Positions 40,185 to 51,519 are shown, numbered from the stretch's first letter. The stretch is 64,000 nt of DNA from Curtobacterium oceanosedimentum (GCF_020297365.1 NZ_JAIXIG010000010.1:1-64000); one strand, 5' to 3'. The notes: a model not told the origin generated them from the sequence alone. Numbers and translations are program-made.

Positions 40185-41186
40185 TCAACGCGAAACAGCG
40201 CCCGCGCCCGCGCCGGTGCCGACGCCAGCCCCGGCCAGTGCCGCTGCCAGGTCGGCCTGCACCAGGTCGCCGTGCACGGCCGCGCCCGTCTGGGTGCCGG
40301 CGGCCGCCGATGCGACCACCGTCGCCATCGGGTTCGTCACGTTGCCGGCCGCGTACACGCCGCGCACCGGCGTCTGCCCGACGGCGTCGACGGTCAGCGC
40401 CGTCGCGTACGAGAAGTCGCCCATGAACTGCTCGGTCGCCGTCAGACCCAGGCCGGACAGGAAGTCCACCCGTGCCTCGGGTCGGCTGGCCGTGGCGAGG
40501 GCGTCGAGCTCGACCGAGGAGCCGGAAGCGAGTGCGACCCCGGTCAGCCGGTCGCCCTCCGAGACCACCTCGGTGACGGGGTCGGTGACGACGGGGACTC
40601 CGCGTGCTGCCAGACCGGCGCGGTCGGTGTCGTCCAGCAGCGCCGGATCGGTCACGAACGCGGTCACCCGGTCGCTCAGCGCGCGGAACATCAGCACGTG
40701 GTGTGCCCCGTTCGGCGTGGTGACGAGCACCCCGATGCGCTGGTCGCGGATCTCCCACCCGTGGCAGAACGGGCAGTGCACGACGCCGCGCCCCCACTGC
40801 TCGGCCAGCCCCGGGACCTGCGGCAGGACGTCCACGGCGCCGGAGGCGACGACCAGTCGGCGGGCCGTCACGACCGCGCCGGAGTCCAGCGTGACCGAGA
40901 ACCCGACCGGGTCGGCGGCGTCGCCGGTCGTGGCGGACGCGGCCACGACCCTCCCGGCCGTGACCCGGACGCCGTAGGCGGCGACCTCGTCGCGACCGAT
41001 GCGGGTCAGCTCGGCCGGCGCGACGCCCTCGCGCCCGAGGTAGTTGTGGGCACCGGCCGCCGGTGCGTTGCGCGGTTCGCCGGAGTCGACGACCAGCACC
41101 GAACGGCGCGAGCGCCCGAGGATGAGGGCGGCGGACAGGCCGGCGGCCGAGCCGCCGATGACGATGACGTCGTGGTGATCAGACAT
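40185..41186 (-). CDS. Thioredoxin-reductase-like FAD/NAD(P) oxidoreductase
   Basis: This 333-aa two-domain flavoprotein has FAD-binding VIVIGGSAAGLSAALILGRS at the N-terminus, a CPFCHG motif near residue 140 in the position of the TrxB CxxC (CPFC, consistent with redox activity), and the C-terminal FAD motif VRGVYAAGNVTNP. The second dinucleotide loop (IGVLVTTPNGAHH) lacks the standard GxGxxA, so NADPH use is uncertain; this matches the thioredoxin-reductase-like branch linked to small regulators. The tail is Ala/Gly-rich. It is divergent from the XRE-cupin regulator, with CATGAT 6 nt before ATG. Confidence 0.86.
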   Translation of the reverse strand: MSDHHDVIVIGGSAAGLSAALILGRSRRSVLVVDSGEPRNAPAAGAHNYLGREGVAPAELTRIGRDEVAAYGVRVTAGRVVAASATTGDAADPVGFSVTLDSGAVVTARRLVVASGAVDVLPQVPGLAEQWGRGVVHCPFCHGWEIRDQRIGVLVTTPNGAHHVLMFRALSDRVTAFVTDPALLDDTDRAGLAARGVPVVTDPVTEVVSEGDRLTGVALASGSSVELDALATASRPEARVDFLSGLGLTATEQFMGDFSYATALTVDAVGQTPVRGVYAAGNVTNPMATVVASAAAGTQTGAAVHGDLVQADLAAALAGAGVGTGAGAGAVSR

Positions 41187-41217
41187 GCGCCGATCATGCG
41201 GGCTCCCGTCGCCGACT

Positions 41218-41244
41218 GGCAACGAACGTTGCCGAGGTGGCAAC
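41218..41244. promoter_or_regulatory. Probable XRE-cupin operator
   Basis: GGCAAC-GAAC-GTTGCC (41218-41233) is a perfect inverted repeat, followed by another GGCAAC half-site at 41239-41244. The third half-site overlaps the regulator's -10 candidate (CAACAT, 41241-41246). It sits in the 66-bp divergent region. Confidence 0.6.
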
Positions 41245-41252
41245 ATGGCGCC

Positions 41253-41894
41253 ATGAGCAGCACATCGCACGATCGTGGCCGGGAGGAACGGCTCACCCCG
41301 CGCACGACGGCGCAGGTCGTCGACGGAGTCGGCCCCCGACTGCGCGCCCTGCGCGCCCGACGCGACGTCACGCTCGCCGCGCTGTCCGAGCAGACCGGCG
41401 TCTCGGTGAGCACCCTGTCGCGCCTGGAGTCCGGACAGCGCAAGCCGACGCTGGAGCTGCTGCTCCCGCTCGCCCGCGCGTACCAGGTGCCCCTCGACGA
41501 CCTGGTCGGCGCACCGCGGACCGGGGATCCACGCGTGCACATGAAGCCGGAGGTGCTCGGTGGCCGCGTGGTCGTGCCGCTGACCGAACGGACCGGCGGC
41601 GTGCGGTCCTTCAAGCAGCTCTTCCCGCCGCACACGCCGGGTGGTGAACCGTCGCTCAAGACGCACGAGGGGTACGAGTGGATCTACGTGCTGTCCGGCC
41701 GGCTGCGGCTGCTGCTCGGTGAGCTCGACCTCGACCTCGGCCCGGGTGAGGTCGCCGAGTTCGACACCCACACGCCGCACTGGGTCGGCAACGTGACCGA
41801 CGCCGTCACCGAGGTGCTGTGCCTGTTCGGGCCGCAGGGCGAGCGGGCGCACGTGCGCTCCCGCCCGACCCGTGAGCGCACGCCGACGTCCTAG
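41253..41894 (+). CDS. XRE-family regulator with cupin sensor domain
   Basis: This 213-aa regulator has an N-terminal XRE HTH (about residues 28-85, LAALSEQTGVSVSTLSRLES then GQRKPTLELLLPLARAY) and a C-terminal cupin barrel (about 120-200). The cupin motif EGYEWIYVLSGRLRLLLGE and the later HTPHWVGN provide possible metal or ligand residues. It is probably the repressor or activator of the divergent flavoprotein. ATG 41253 follows CAACAT at leaderless spacing. Its stop codon overlaps the stop of the convergent lipoprotein gene. Confidence 0.88.
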   Translation: MSSTSHDRGREERLTPRTTAQVVDGVGPRLRALRARRDVTLAALSEQTGVSVSTLSRLESGQRKPTLELLLPLARAYQVPLDDLVGAPRTGDPRVHMKPEVLGGRVVVPLTERTGGVRSFKQLFPPHTPGGEPSLKTHEGYEWIYVLSGRLRLLLGELDLDLGPGEVAEFDTHTPHWVGNVTDAVTEVLCLFGPQGERAHVRSRPTRERTPTS

Positions 41895-42556
41895 AACACG
41901 TGCGTCATGACGTCCTCGAGCAACCCGGACGTCTCGATGTTCGACTGCTGGATGTGGATCCCGATGTCGCCCCGGGTGAAGTACGTGTCACCGTCGGTGA
42001 CGGGGTACTGCGAGTTCTTCGAGACCTTCTGGCAGCGCAGGCCCTCGGCCTCGGTGTCGCATTCGTAGCCCCGCGCGGTGAGCTTCTCGAGCTCGTCGCT
42101 CGCCGTGGCCGAGTCGACGACGTCGACCGCGATCGACAGGTAGGAGATGTCGGCCTGCGGCTCACGCCACACGCAGTACAGCCGCTTGCCGTCCGGCTGC
42201 AGCACCGGCGTGAAGGAGCTCTTCGGGATGGCTATCGGGTCGCCGACGACGGACGGGTCGTTGAGGGGAGCGGACGCGAAGGCGTCGTCCCACTTGCCGG
42301 GGGTGATCAGGTCGGTGCAGCTGTCGGGCACGGTGCCGGCGTCGAAGTCCACCCCGGGGACCTGGGTGACGGTGGACGTCGGGCGCGGGCTGCTGCTCGC
42401 GGTGGGGCTCGGCGCGGACGCAGCCTCGGTCGACGGGCCCGGACCGACGCTCGCCGGGCCGGCCGGACCGGCCTGCGCACACCCGGTCAGGGCGAGCCCC
42501 GCCGCCAGCAGGGTCGTCAGCGTGATGGTGGTGCCGGTCCGCGTCGTGTGGCGCAT
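41891..42556 (-). CDS. Putative lipoprotein, 221 aa
   Basis: An exported lipoprotein by signal: LAAGLALTGCAQ provides the lipobox with acylated Cys near residue 26. A Ser/Thr/Pro/Ala-rich linker follows (about 27-65), then a compact domain with two Cys pairs (PDSCTDLI, RLYCVWRE, YECDTE, LRCQKV). It is DUF3558-like by layout but not assigned. Start ATG 42556 has GAGGGGGA upstream; the frame open to 42640 is ignored. The stop overlaps that of the XRE-cupin gene in CTAG. Confidence 0.75.
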   Translation of the reverse strand: MRHTTRTGTTITLTTLLAAGLALTGCAQAGPAGPASVGPGPSTEAASAPSPTASSSPRPTSTVTQVPGVDFDAGTVPDSCTDLITPGKWDDAFASAPLNDPSVVGDPIAIPKSSFTPVLQPDGKRLYCVWREPQADISYLSIAVDVVDSATASDELEKLTARGYECDTEAEGLRCQKVSKNSQYPVTDGDTYFTRGDIGIHIQQSNIETSGLLEDVMTHVF

Positions 42557-42688
42557 GGTTCCCCCTCGTTCGGTCACGTCGGGTCGTGACCCGCTCGCAC
42601 GAACGTACCGAACGACGGCGGCGCCGGTCCTGACCGTCACCGTCCCGTGGCCTGGCGCTGGCGCGGTCGCCGGTGCCCGGGTCGGCGC

Positions 42689-43444
42689 TCAGTGGGTGCG
42701 CCGCCACCGCCGGACCCGCGACTCCGCTCGCAGGCGTCGTGCCCACCGCCGGACCGGGTTCGCCCGCCGCCCGTTCACGTGGAAGGTGTGGAACGCGCGT
42801 CGCGTCCGGAGCCAGGCGGACCCGAGGCCCGAGAACGGTCGCGCGGACACCAGCACCGTGAGCGAGGGGGCGGCCAGGACCCGCCAGGCCGGGTCGAGCT
42901 GCATGCTCAGGTCGACGTCGTCGTGCACCTCGGGGTCGTCGCCGTGGGCTCGCCTGCGGACGGCGGCCCACGTCGACCGGCGCATCGCCATCGCGGAGCC
43001 GAACAGCGGTGGGCGTGCGAGCGCGCCCCGCATGAGCACGAAGTACGGCCCCATGTAGACCGCGTCCCACGTCCACCGCAGCAGGCGTCCGCCGTCGTAC
43101 GGCCGTCCGGGTCCGGTCACCGCGACCACCTCGGGGTCGTCGAGCAGCCGGACGGCCTCGGCGATCCAGCCGGGTGGCGGGACGGAGTCGGCGTCGAGTC
43201 GCACGATGACGTCGCCGGACGCTCGGTCGTACCCGCGGGCGGAGGCCCGGGCGATGCCGCGGACGGGTTCGGACAGCACGACCGCGCCGGCCGACGTGGC
43301 GACGGCGGCACTGTCGTCGCTGCTGCCGTTGTCGACCACGACGACCTCGTCGGCGCGGACGGTCTGCACGGCCAGGGCGTCGAGGCACCGGCGCAGGTGC
43401 ACGGCGTCGTCCCGCACGGGGACGACGACCGAGACACGCAGCAC
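42689..43444 (-). CDS. Family 2 glycosyltransferase
   Basis: This 251-aa GT-A-fold enzyme has an N-terminal SVVVPVRDDAVHLRRCLDAL, EVVVVDNGSSDDSA, the metal-binding DxD in IVRLDADSVPPPGW, and a catalytic acidic motif in EVHDDVDLSMQL. No strong membrane helix is present. The acceptor is unknown. The start is taken as GTG 43444 directly after a GGAGG run; TTG 43456 is possible. The C-terminus is very basic (RRWARRLRAESRVRRWRRTH). It is followed by the lipoprotein gene after 132 bp and divergent from the stress operon. Confidence 0.82.
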   Translation of the reverse strand: MLRVSVVVPVRDDAVHLRRCLDALAVQTVRADEVVVVDNGSSDDSAAVATSAGAVVLSEPVRGIARASARGYDRASGDVIVRLDADSVPPPGWIAEAVRLLDDPEVVAVTGPGRPYDGGRLLRWTWDAVYMGPYFVLMRGALARPPLFGSAMAMRRSTWAAVRRRAHGDDPEVHDDVDLSMQLDPAWRVLAAPSLTVLVSARPFSGLGSAWLRTRRAFHTFHVNGRRANPVRRWARRLRAESRVRRWRRTH

Positions 43445-43591
43445 CCTCCGATCCAACCGGCTCGTCGCTGTGTGGACGATCGGACCGCGTTCTGCGACGT
43501 TCCTGTGTCCCGACCCAGAGGTCGGCGCGCACGTTCGGTCAGGACACGCCCCCGGTGCACGCCGGGGACGACGACAACCGGAAGGCCGACC

Positions 43592-44416
43592 ATGACCACG
43601 AACCCACCCGGGAACGACTCCGGGACCCCCATCCACGACCGCACTGCGGCGACCGAGGGACACGAGGTCGCGCCGGGCGTGACCGTGCCGTCCTACGCGA
43701 GTGGCACCCCCGCCGCCCGCCCCTCGGACCCCGACGCGTCGCAGACCTACGACCCGTACGGCGACGCCGCAGGTGTGCCCTTCGACGCGCCCCTCGACGC
43801 CGTCCCCGCCGACGAGCAGCTGCCGGCAGCCCCGACCACGCCCCTGTCCGGCGGCGCGACCACGGGCGGCACGAGCGGGAGCGGTTCCGACTCCAGCGGT
43901 GGCTCCGGCAAGGCCGACGCGGCCAAGGGCGCCGCCCAGGACGTCGCCGGCGACGCCAAGGAGAAGGCCGCGAACGTCGCGGGCACCGCGAAGGAGCAGG
44001 CCTCGAACGTCGCCTCCGAGGCGACCGACCACGCCAAGCAGCTCTACGCGCAGGCGAGCAGCACGCTGAAGGACCAGGCTGCCGACCAGCAGCAGCGCGC
44101 CGCCGGTGGGCTCCGCAGCATCGGTGAGCAGCTCGGCCGCATGGCCGAGAACGACGACGAGCAGGGTGTGGCGTCGAAGGTCGTCCGTGACCTGTCCGGC
44201 CGCGCGACGTCGGCCGCCGGGTTCCTCGAGAACCGTGACCCGGGCTCGCTGCTCGACGAGGTGAAGTCCTTCGCCGCGAAGCGTCCGGGCACCTTCATCG
44301 CGATCGCCGCCGGTGCGGGTCTGCTCGCCGGCCGTCTCACCAAGGCGCTCGCGACCGAGATCAAGCACGAGAAGGAGGCCGGCGACGGCACCACCGGGAC
44401 GGGGAGCGGCGTATGA
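43592..44416 (+). CDS. Alanine-rich amphipathic-repeat protein, envelope-stress type
   Basis: This 274-aa protein has a disordered acidic N-terminus (residues 1-85). A Gly/Ser segment follows, then a LEA/CsbD-like stretch of helical repeats (AKGAAQDVAGDAKEKAANVA, GTAKEQASNVASEATDHAKQ). The C-terminal part has one weak membrane helix (about 245-265, PGTFIAIAAGAGLLAGRL). No enzyme motif is seen. GGAAGG precedes ATG 43592. The gene overlaps the holin-family gene (ATGA). It probably stabilises or tethers membranes under stress. Confidence 0.72.
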   Translation: MTTNPPGNDSGTPIHDRTAATEGHEVAPGVTVPSYASGTPAARPSDPDASQTYDPYGDAAGVPFDAPLDAVPADEQLPAAPTTPLSGGATTGGTSGSGSDSSGGSGKADAAKGAAQDVAGDAKEKAANVAGTAKEQASNVASEATDHAKQLYAQASSTLKDQAADQQQRAAGGLRSIGEQLGRMAENDDEQGVASKVVRDLSGRATSAAGFLENRDPGSLLDEVKSFAAKRPGTFIAIAAGAGLLAGRLTKALATEIKHEKEAGDGTTGTGSGV

Positions 44417-44856
44417 GCCAGTCCGTCCCCGGCGCGGCACCCCTCGGTGAGCCGACGCCCGAGGAACGCGCCGCGACCACGCCGCTCGGCGAGCTGCTGT
44501 CCGACGTGTCCCGCGACCTGTCGACCCTGTTCCGGCAGGAGGTCGCGCTCGCCAAGGCCGAGCTGACCGACTCCGCGAAGAAGGCCGGCAAGGCGGGCGG
44601 CATGTTCGGCGGCGCCGGGCTCACCGCGCTGTTCGCCCTGCTGTTCCTGTCGATCGCCGCGTGGTGGGGCCTCGGCTACCTCATCGGCAACGCCTGGTCC
44701 GCCCTGATCATCGCGGTGGTCTACGCCGTCGTCGCCGCGATCCTCGCCGTCCGCGGACGCAAGGAGATCAAGGAGATCACGGGCGCCCCGCAGACGGTCG
44801 AGACCGCCAAGGAAGTCCCCGAGACACTGAAGCCCAACACCGGGAGGAAGCCATGA
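44413..44856 (+). CDS. Phage-holin-superfamily membrane protein
   Basis: This 147-aa protein matches the actinobacterial holin-X pattern: TTPLGELLSDVSRDLSTLFR, EVALAKAELTDSAKKAGKAG, two membrane helices (about 65-85 and 92-112) and a KEIKEITG end. Despite its name, the family is chromosomal and usually found with DUF3618 proteins, as here. ATG overlaps the upstream stop, and its own stop overlaps the downstream ATG. Confidence 0.85.
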   Translation: MSQSVPGAAPLGEPTPEERAATTPLGELLSDVSRDLSTLFRQEVALAKAELTDSAKKAGKAGGMFGGAGLTALFALLFLSIAAWWGLGYLIGNAWSALIIAVVYAVVAAILAVRGRKEIKEITGAPQTVETAKEVPETLKPNTGRKP

Positions 44857-45425
44857 GCACCCCAGACGAGATCCGCGCCGACATCGAGCGCACCCGAGGC
44901 GAACTCGGCTCCGACGTCGACGCGCTCGCCGACAAGGTCAGCCCGTCGTCGATCGCCCACCGCCAGAGCGAGAAGGTGAAGAGCCGCTTCCAGGACGTCC
45001 GCGAGTCCGTCATGGGCGCAGCGCAGTCGGCTCGTTCGAGTGCCTCCGGTTCCGCCTCGGGCGCGACCGACCAGGCCAAGGACGCCGCGCACAAGGGTGT
45101 CGAGAAGGCCAAGGGCAACCCCCTCGCCGTCGGTCTCATCGCCTTCGGTGCCGGCTGGCTCGTGTCGTCGCTCATCCCGACGACCGACAAGGAAGAGGAG
45201 CTCGCCGGCGAGCTGAAGGACAAGGCCGCCCCGCTCGTCGACGACGTCAAGGAGCAGGCCAAGGACCTCGGTTCGCAGCTCGGCGACGCCGCCAAGGAGC
45301 ACGCGCAGGACCTCAAGGGCACCGCGCAGGAGGCCGCGCAGACGGTCAAGGGCGAGGCGCAGGGCGCCGCGTCCGACGTGAAGGACACCGCGCAGGGCGC
45401 TGCGGACGACGTCCGCAACGGCTGA
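44853..45425 (+). CDS. DUF3618-family protein with LEA-like tail
   Basis: This 190-aa protein starts with the DUF3618 motif (PDEIRADIERTRGELGSDVD, ALADKVSPSS), has one membrane helix near 95-112 (NPLAVGLIAFGAGWLVSSLI), and ends in about 75 residues of Lys/Ala/Asp amphipathic repeats (KEQAKDLGSQLGDAAKEHAQ). GGGAGGAAGCC precedes ATG 44853. It is the last gene of the three-gene operon, followed by the family-1 palindrome at 45463. Confidence 0.86.
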   Translation: MSTPDEIRADIERTRGELGSDVDALADKVSPSSIAHRQSEKVKSRFQDVRESVMGAAQSARSSASGSASGATDQAKDAAHKGVEKAKGNPLAVGLIAFGAGWLVSSLIPTTDKEEELAGELKDKAAPLVDDVKEQAKDLGSQLGDAAKEHAQDLKGTAQEAAQTVKGEAQGAASDVKDTAQGAADDVRNG

Positions 45426-45462
45426 CGCGAGCAGCTGAGCCGGCGCGCCGACCGCGTCGACG

Positions 45463-45502
45463 GACGGGAGGCCCGTGGCGACACCGCCACGGGCCTCCCG
45501 TC
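45463..45502. terminator. Family-1 palindrome, copy 6
   Basis: A perfect 18-bp stem (45463-45480 with 45485-45502) has an ACAC loop and the GACGGGAGGCCCGTGGCG arm. It ends the three-gene operon. Confidence 0.8.
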
Positions 45503-45549
45503 GTCCCGCGGCTGGGAGGCGATCCGGGCCTCCCGAGCAGCATGGACGG

Positions 45550-46239
45550 ATGGCCGACACTCGCACGACAGCAGTCCTCTTCGACATCGACGGCACCCTG
45601 GTCGACTCGAACTACGCGCACATCGACGCGTGGTGGCGGGCGTTCCTGGCGGTCGGTGAGTCGGTCGACGCCTGGCGGATCCACCGCGCGATCGGGATGG
45701 ACTCGGCGAAGCTGCTCGAGACGCTGCTGCCCGACGCCTCGGACGACACCCGTGCCACCGCGAAGCAGTTCCACACCGCGTACTACACCGAGCAGGTGCC
45801 GCGACTGCGATTGCTGCCGGGTGCACGGGAGCTGCTGCGGTCGGTCGCCGAGGCCGGGCACGCGGTGGTGCTCGCCACGAGCGCTCCCGAGCACGAACTC
45901 GCTCCGATGCGCGAGCTGCTCGACGCCGGCGGGTGGGTCGCCGCCGAGACCAGCTCCGAGGACGTCGAGCAAGCCAAGCCGGACCCGGGCATCATCCGGG
46001 TGGCGCTCGACCGGGCCGGGGTGTCCGCGGACGCCGCGGTGATGGTGGGCGACGCGATGTGGGACGTCGAGTCGGCAGGCCGGGTCGGGGTGACGAGCGT
46101 CGGGGTGATGACCGGCGGCATCGGCGGCGACGAGCTCCGCGGTGCCGGGGCGGCCGAGGTCCACGACGACGCCGCGGCGGTGCTCGCGGCGTTCCGTGCG
46201 GGCGAGGGGCCGATCGCCGCGCTGGGCACGCCCGCCTGA
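45550..46239 (+). CDS. HAD-family hydrolase
   Basis: This 229-aa phosphatase of the haloacid dehalogenase superfamily has motif I FDIDGTLVDSN (nucleophile Asp and acid/base Asp), motif II LATSAPEH, the motif III Lys in EQAKPDP and motif IV MVGDAMWDVES. The cap type is helical (C1), as in phosphoglycolate phosphatase and beta-phosphoglucomutase; residues alone do not separate these. CAGCAT ends 6 nt before ATG 45550 as a weak leaderless -10. Confidence 0.9.
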   Translation: MADTRTTAVLFDIDGTLVDSNYAHIDAWWRAFLAVGESVDAWRIHRAIGMDSAKLLETLLPDASDDTRATAKQFHTAYYTEQVPRLRLLPGARELLRSVAEAGHAVVLATSAPEHELAPMRELLDAGGWVAAETSSEDVEQAKPDPGIIRVALDRAGVSADAAVMVGDAMWDVESAGRVGVTSVGVMTGGIGGDELRGAGAAEVHDDAAAVLAAFRAGEGPIAALGTPA

Positions 46240-46288
46240 GCGCACCGGGTTTCCGGGGCGACGGTCGTCCGTGTCAGGATCGTCGATC

Positions 46289-49187
<2,899 letters not shown>

Positions 49188-49221
49188 CCGGTCGCGATCA
49201 CTGCCGCGGCCGACGTTCCGT

Positions 49222-49269
49222 GCTGAGCGGCACCTCACGCGTGCCGGCGCGCGTGAGGTGACGCTCAGC
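49222..49269. terminator. Large hairpin after the LacI-type gene
   Basis: GCTGAGCG and CACCTCACGCG pair with CGCGTGAGGTG and CGCTCAGC across the 49222-49269 span, with one mismatch and one G-T pair. It is unrelated in sequence to families 1 and 2. It sits 25 bp beyond the LacI gene's stop and probably terminates it. Confidence 0.65.
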
Positions 49270-49293
49270 GCGTGCGGTCGCGGCGGCCCCGCG

Positions 49294-50292
49294 CTACGCG
49301 CCGGTGCTCGCCCGGGGGACCAGGCGCGTCGGCAGGGCCGCGGGCTCGGCAGCCGTGCCGTCGAGCGTCGCGAGCAGGCGCAGCGCCGCGGTGCGCCCGA
49401 GGTCCGCGCCGGGCAGGGCCACGCTGGTCAGGGCCGGCGCGGTGACCGACGACGACGGCAGGTCGTCGAACCCCGCGACGGCCAGTTCGCCCGGGACGGC
49501 GATGCCGATCGCCCCGGCGGCCCGCAGCACCCCGTACGCGAGGGTGTCGGCGGCCGCGACGACGGCGGTGACGTCGTCGTCCTGCCAGGCCTCGATGACG
49601 TGCTCGGTGGCCGAGGCCGCGGCGTCCACGGTGAGGTCGGCGCGGGCGGTGACCTCGGACACGGTGATCCCGGCGTCGGCGCAGGCGCGTTCGAACAGCT
49701 CGCGGCGGACGCCGAACGTGGTGGCGCGCGAGGTGCCGTCGAGGTACCCCACGCGCCGGTGTCCCTGCGCGTGCAGGTGCGTCACGAGGTCGTGCACGCC
49801 GGTCGACAGGTCGTAGTTGACGGCCTCGGCGCCGCCCGGGGCGTCGAGCAGCACCACGGGCACGCTCGCGGCCATGGGCTCGCCGGCTGCGGGGGCGTCG
49901 ACGAGGATCCCGGCGGGCCGCAGCCGCTCGAAGCGCCGGACGTCGGCCGCCACGGGCTGGGCGCCGCGCTCGGTGACCGACAGCACGAGTTGGAACCGGT
50001 CGCCCAGGGTGTCCCGGACACCGCGGATGACCTCGGCGAAGAACGGGTTCGACAGGTCTGGCGCGATGAACACGACCAGGTCGCCGCTGCCCCGCGCCAG
50101 CGAGCTCGCGGCGTGGTCGACGACGTAGCCGAGGTCGTCCACGGCGTCGCGCACCCGGGCGGCGATCGGCGCGGAGACCCGGCCGCGGTCCTTGCCGTTC
50201 ACCACGAGGGAGACCGTGGCGATGCTCGTGCCCGCCCGCTCGGCCACCATCGCGGCGGTCACGCGACGGCTCGGGGCGGCGGGGGAGGGCAC
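49294..50292 (-). CDS. LacI-family transcriptional regulator
   Basis: This 332-aa repressor has an N-terminal LacI HTH (RRVTAAMVAERAGTSIATVS, then LVVNGKDRGRVSAPIAARV and the hinge helix VVDHAASSLARG) and a periplasmic-binding-like sensor domain (about 65-330). It is divergent from the nucleoside operon. Its ligand is probably a nucleoside, ribose or a derivative. GTG 50292 is preceded at 6 nt by TAGCAT. Two GTCAAACGCTTGAC sites lie upstream. Confidence 0.92.
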   Translation of the reverse strand: MPSPAAPSRRVTAAMVAERAGTSIATVSLVVNGKDRGRVSAPIAARVRDAVDDLGYVVDHAASSLARGSGDLVVFIAPDLSNPFFAEVIRGVRDTLGDRFQLVLSVTERGAQPVAADVRRFERLRPAGILVDAPAAGEPMAASVPVVLLDAPGGAEAVNYDLSTGVHDLVTHLHAQGHRRVGYLDGTSRATTFGVRRELFERACADAGITVSEVTARADLTVDAAASATEHVIEAWQDDDVTAVVAAADTLAYGVLRAAGAIGIAVPGELAVAGFDDLPSSSVTAPALTSVALPGADLGRTAALRLLATLDGTAAEPAALPTRLVPRASTGA

Positions 50293-50298
50293 CCGTCG

Positions 50299-50304
50299 AT
50301 GCTA
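50299..50304 (-). promoter_or_regulatory. -10 box (TAGCAT) of the LacI-type gene, leaderless
   Basis: On the minus strand TAGCAT ends 6 nt before GTG 50292. The first operator begins 25 bp further upstream. Confidence 0.6.
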
Positions 50305-50328
50305 GCGAGCACGGTCGGCGAACTTGAC

Positions 50329-50342
50329 GTCAAACGCTTGAC
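50329..50342. promoter_or_regulatory. LacI-type operator, site 1
   Basis: GTCAAACGCTTGAC is nearly symmetric around the central CG, the LacI-family hallmark. It also overlaps TTGACGTCAA at 50324-50333. Confidence 0.75.
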
Positions 50343-50352
50343 GTGTTTCGAT

Positions 50353-50366
50353 GTCAAACGCTTGAC
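50353..50366. promoter_or_regulatory. LacI-type operator, site 2
   Basis: An exact copy of site 1, 24 bp away, placed on the same side as the nucleoside operon. TTGACG at 50362-50367 could be a -35 lying within this operator. Confidence 0.75.
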
Positions 50367-50455
50367 GCGCCCCGGTGTCGACGTTCTGTCGGCGCTGCGG
50401 ATCCCCACCACGTCGAGCACTCACCTCGATTCCCCGAAGAAGTGGAGCGCCCAGC

Positions 50456-51514
50456 GTGCCCGATGCGACCCAGACCGCCGCGACCCCGTCCGCTGCGACC
50501 GAGCCGGCGAAGATCATCCTGGACTGCGACCCCGGCCACGACGACGCCGTCGCGCTCCTGCTCGCCCACGGCAGCCCGGCGATCGACCTGCTCGCCGTCA
50601 CCACGGTCGTCGGCAACCAGACCCTGCCGAAGGTCACCCGCAACGCCCTGGCCGTCGCTCGCATCGCCGGCATCACCGGGGTGCCCTTCGCCGCCGGTGC
50701 CGCCCGCCCGCTGCTCCGCCAGGTCGAGGTCGCCCCGGACATCCACGGCGAGAGCGGCCTCGACGGCCCGATGCTGCCCGAGCCCGCGTTCGACCTGGAC
50801 GAGCGGCACGCGGTCGACCTGATCATCGACACCGTGATGGCGCACGAGCCCGGCACCGTCACCCTGGTGCCGACCGGTGGTCTGACGAACATCGCCCTCG
50901 CAGCCCGCAAGGAACCCCGCATCGTCGAGCGCGTCAAGCAGGTCGTGCTCATGGGCGGCGGCGTGCACGTCGGCAACTGGAGCCCGGTCGCCGAGTTCAA
51001 CATCGTCATCGACCCCGAGGCCGCTGCCATCGTGTTCGAGGCCGGCTGGGACGTCGTGATGGTCGGCCTCGACCTGACGCACCAGGCCCTCGCCACCCCG
51101 GAGGTCGCCGAGCGCATCGCGGCCGTCGGCACCGCCCCCGCCGCCTTCGTCGGCGAGCTGCTCGACTTCTTCGGCCAGACCTACAAGGACGCGCAGGGCT
51201 TCGACGCCCCGCCGGTCCACGACCCCTGCGCCGTCGCGTACGTCATCGACCCCACGATCGTCCGCGCCGTGAAGGTCCCGATCCGCGTCGAGACCCAGGG
51301 CGCCCTGACCCTCGGCATGACCGTCGCCGACTTCCGCGCCCCCGCGCCCGAGGACTGCCGCACGAGCGCCGCGATGGAGCTCGACCACGGCCGCTTCTGG
51401 GACCTCGTCGTCGACGCCCTCGAGCGCATCGGCGAGACGGCCGACACCGGCTGGACCCCACGTGCCGCCGCCGACGCCGTCGAAGCCGGCATCACCACGA
51501 CCCCGGAGATCTGA
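50456..51514 (+). CDS. Nucleoside hydrolase (inosine-uridine-preferring type)
   Basis: This 352-aa enzyme splits ribonucleosides to ribose and base. The Ca2+/ribose site DCDPGHDDAVAL lies near residue 21-32, with NIALAA in the VPTGGLTNIALAARK segment and MGGGVHVGNWSPVAEFN as the family's second conserved block. The His/Asp pair near HDPCAVAYV is also present. GTG 50456 has GTGGAGCG upstream; the family start fits, and the longer frame adds a Cys/Arg-rich region. It is the first gene of the LacI-regulated operon. Confidence 0.93.
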   Translation: MPDATQTAATPSAATEPAKIILDCDPGHDDAVALLLAHGSPAIDLLAVTTVVGNQTLPKVTRNALAVARIAGITGVPFAAGAARPLLRQVEVAPDIHGESGLDGPMLPEPAFDLDERHAVDLIIDTVMAHEPGTVTLVPTGGLTNIALAARKEPRIVERVKQVVLMGGGVHVGNWSPVAEFNIVIDPEAAAIVFEAGWDVVMVGLDLTHQALATPEVAERIAAVGTAPAAFVGELLDFFGQTYKDAQGFDAPPVHDPCAVAYVIDPTIVRAVKVPIRVETQGALTLGMTVADFRAPAPEDCRTSAAMELDHGRFWDLVVDALERIGETADTGWTPRAAADAVEAGITTTPEI

Positions 51515-51519
51515 ACCCC

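Noticed and set aside
44413-44856. Holin annotation as evidence of a prophage
   Set aside because: Neighbours are housekeeping-type stress proteins, no phage structural or integrase genes exist, and the holin-X family is chromosomal in actinobacteria.
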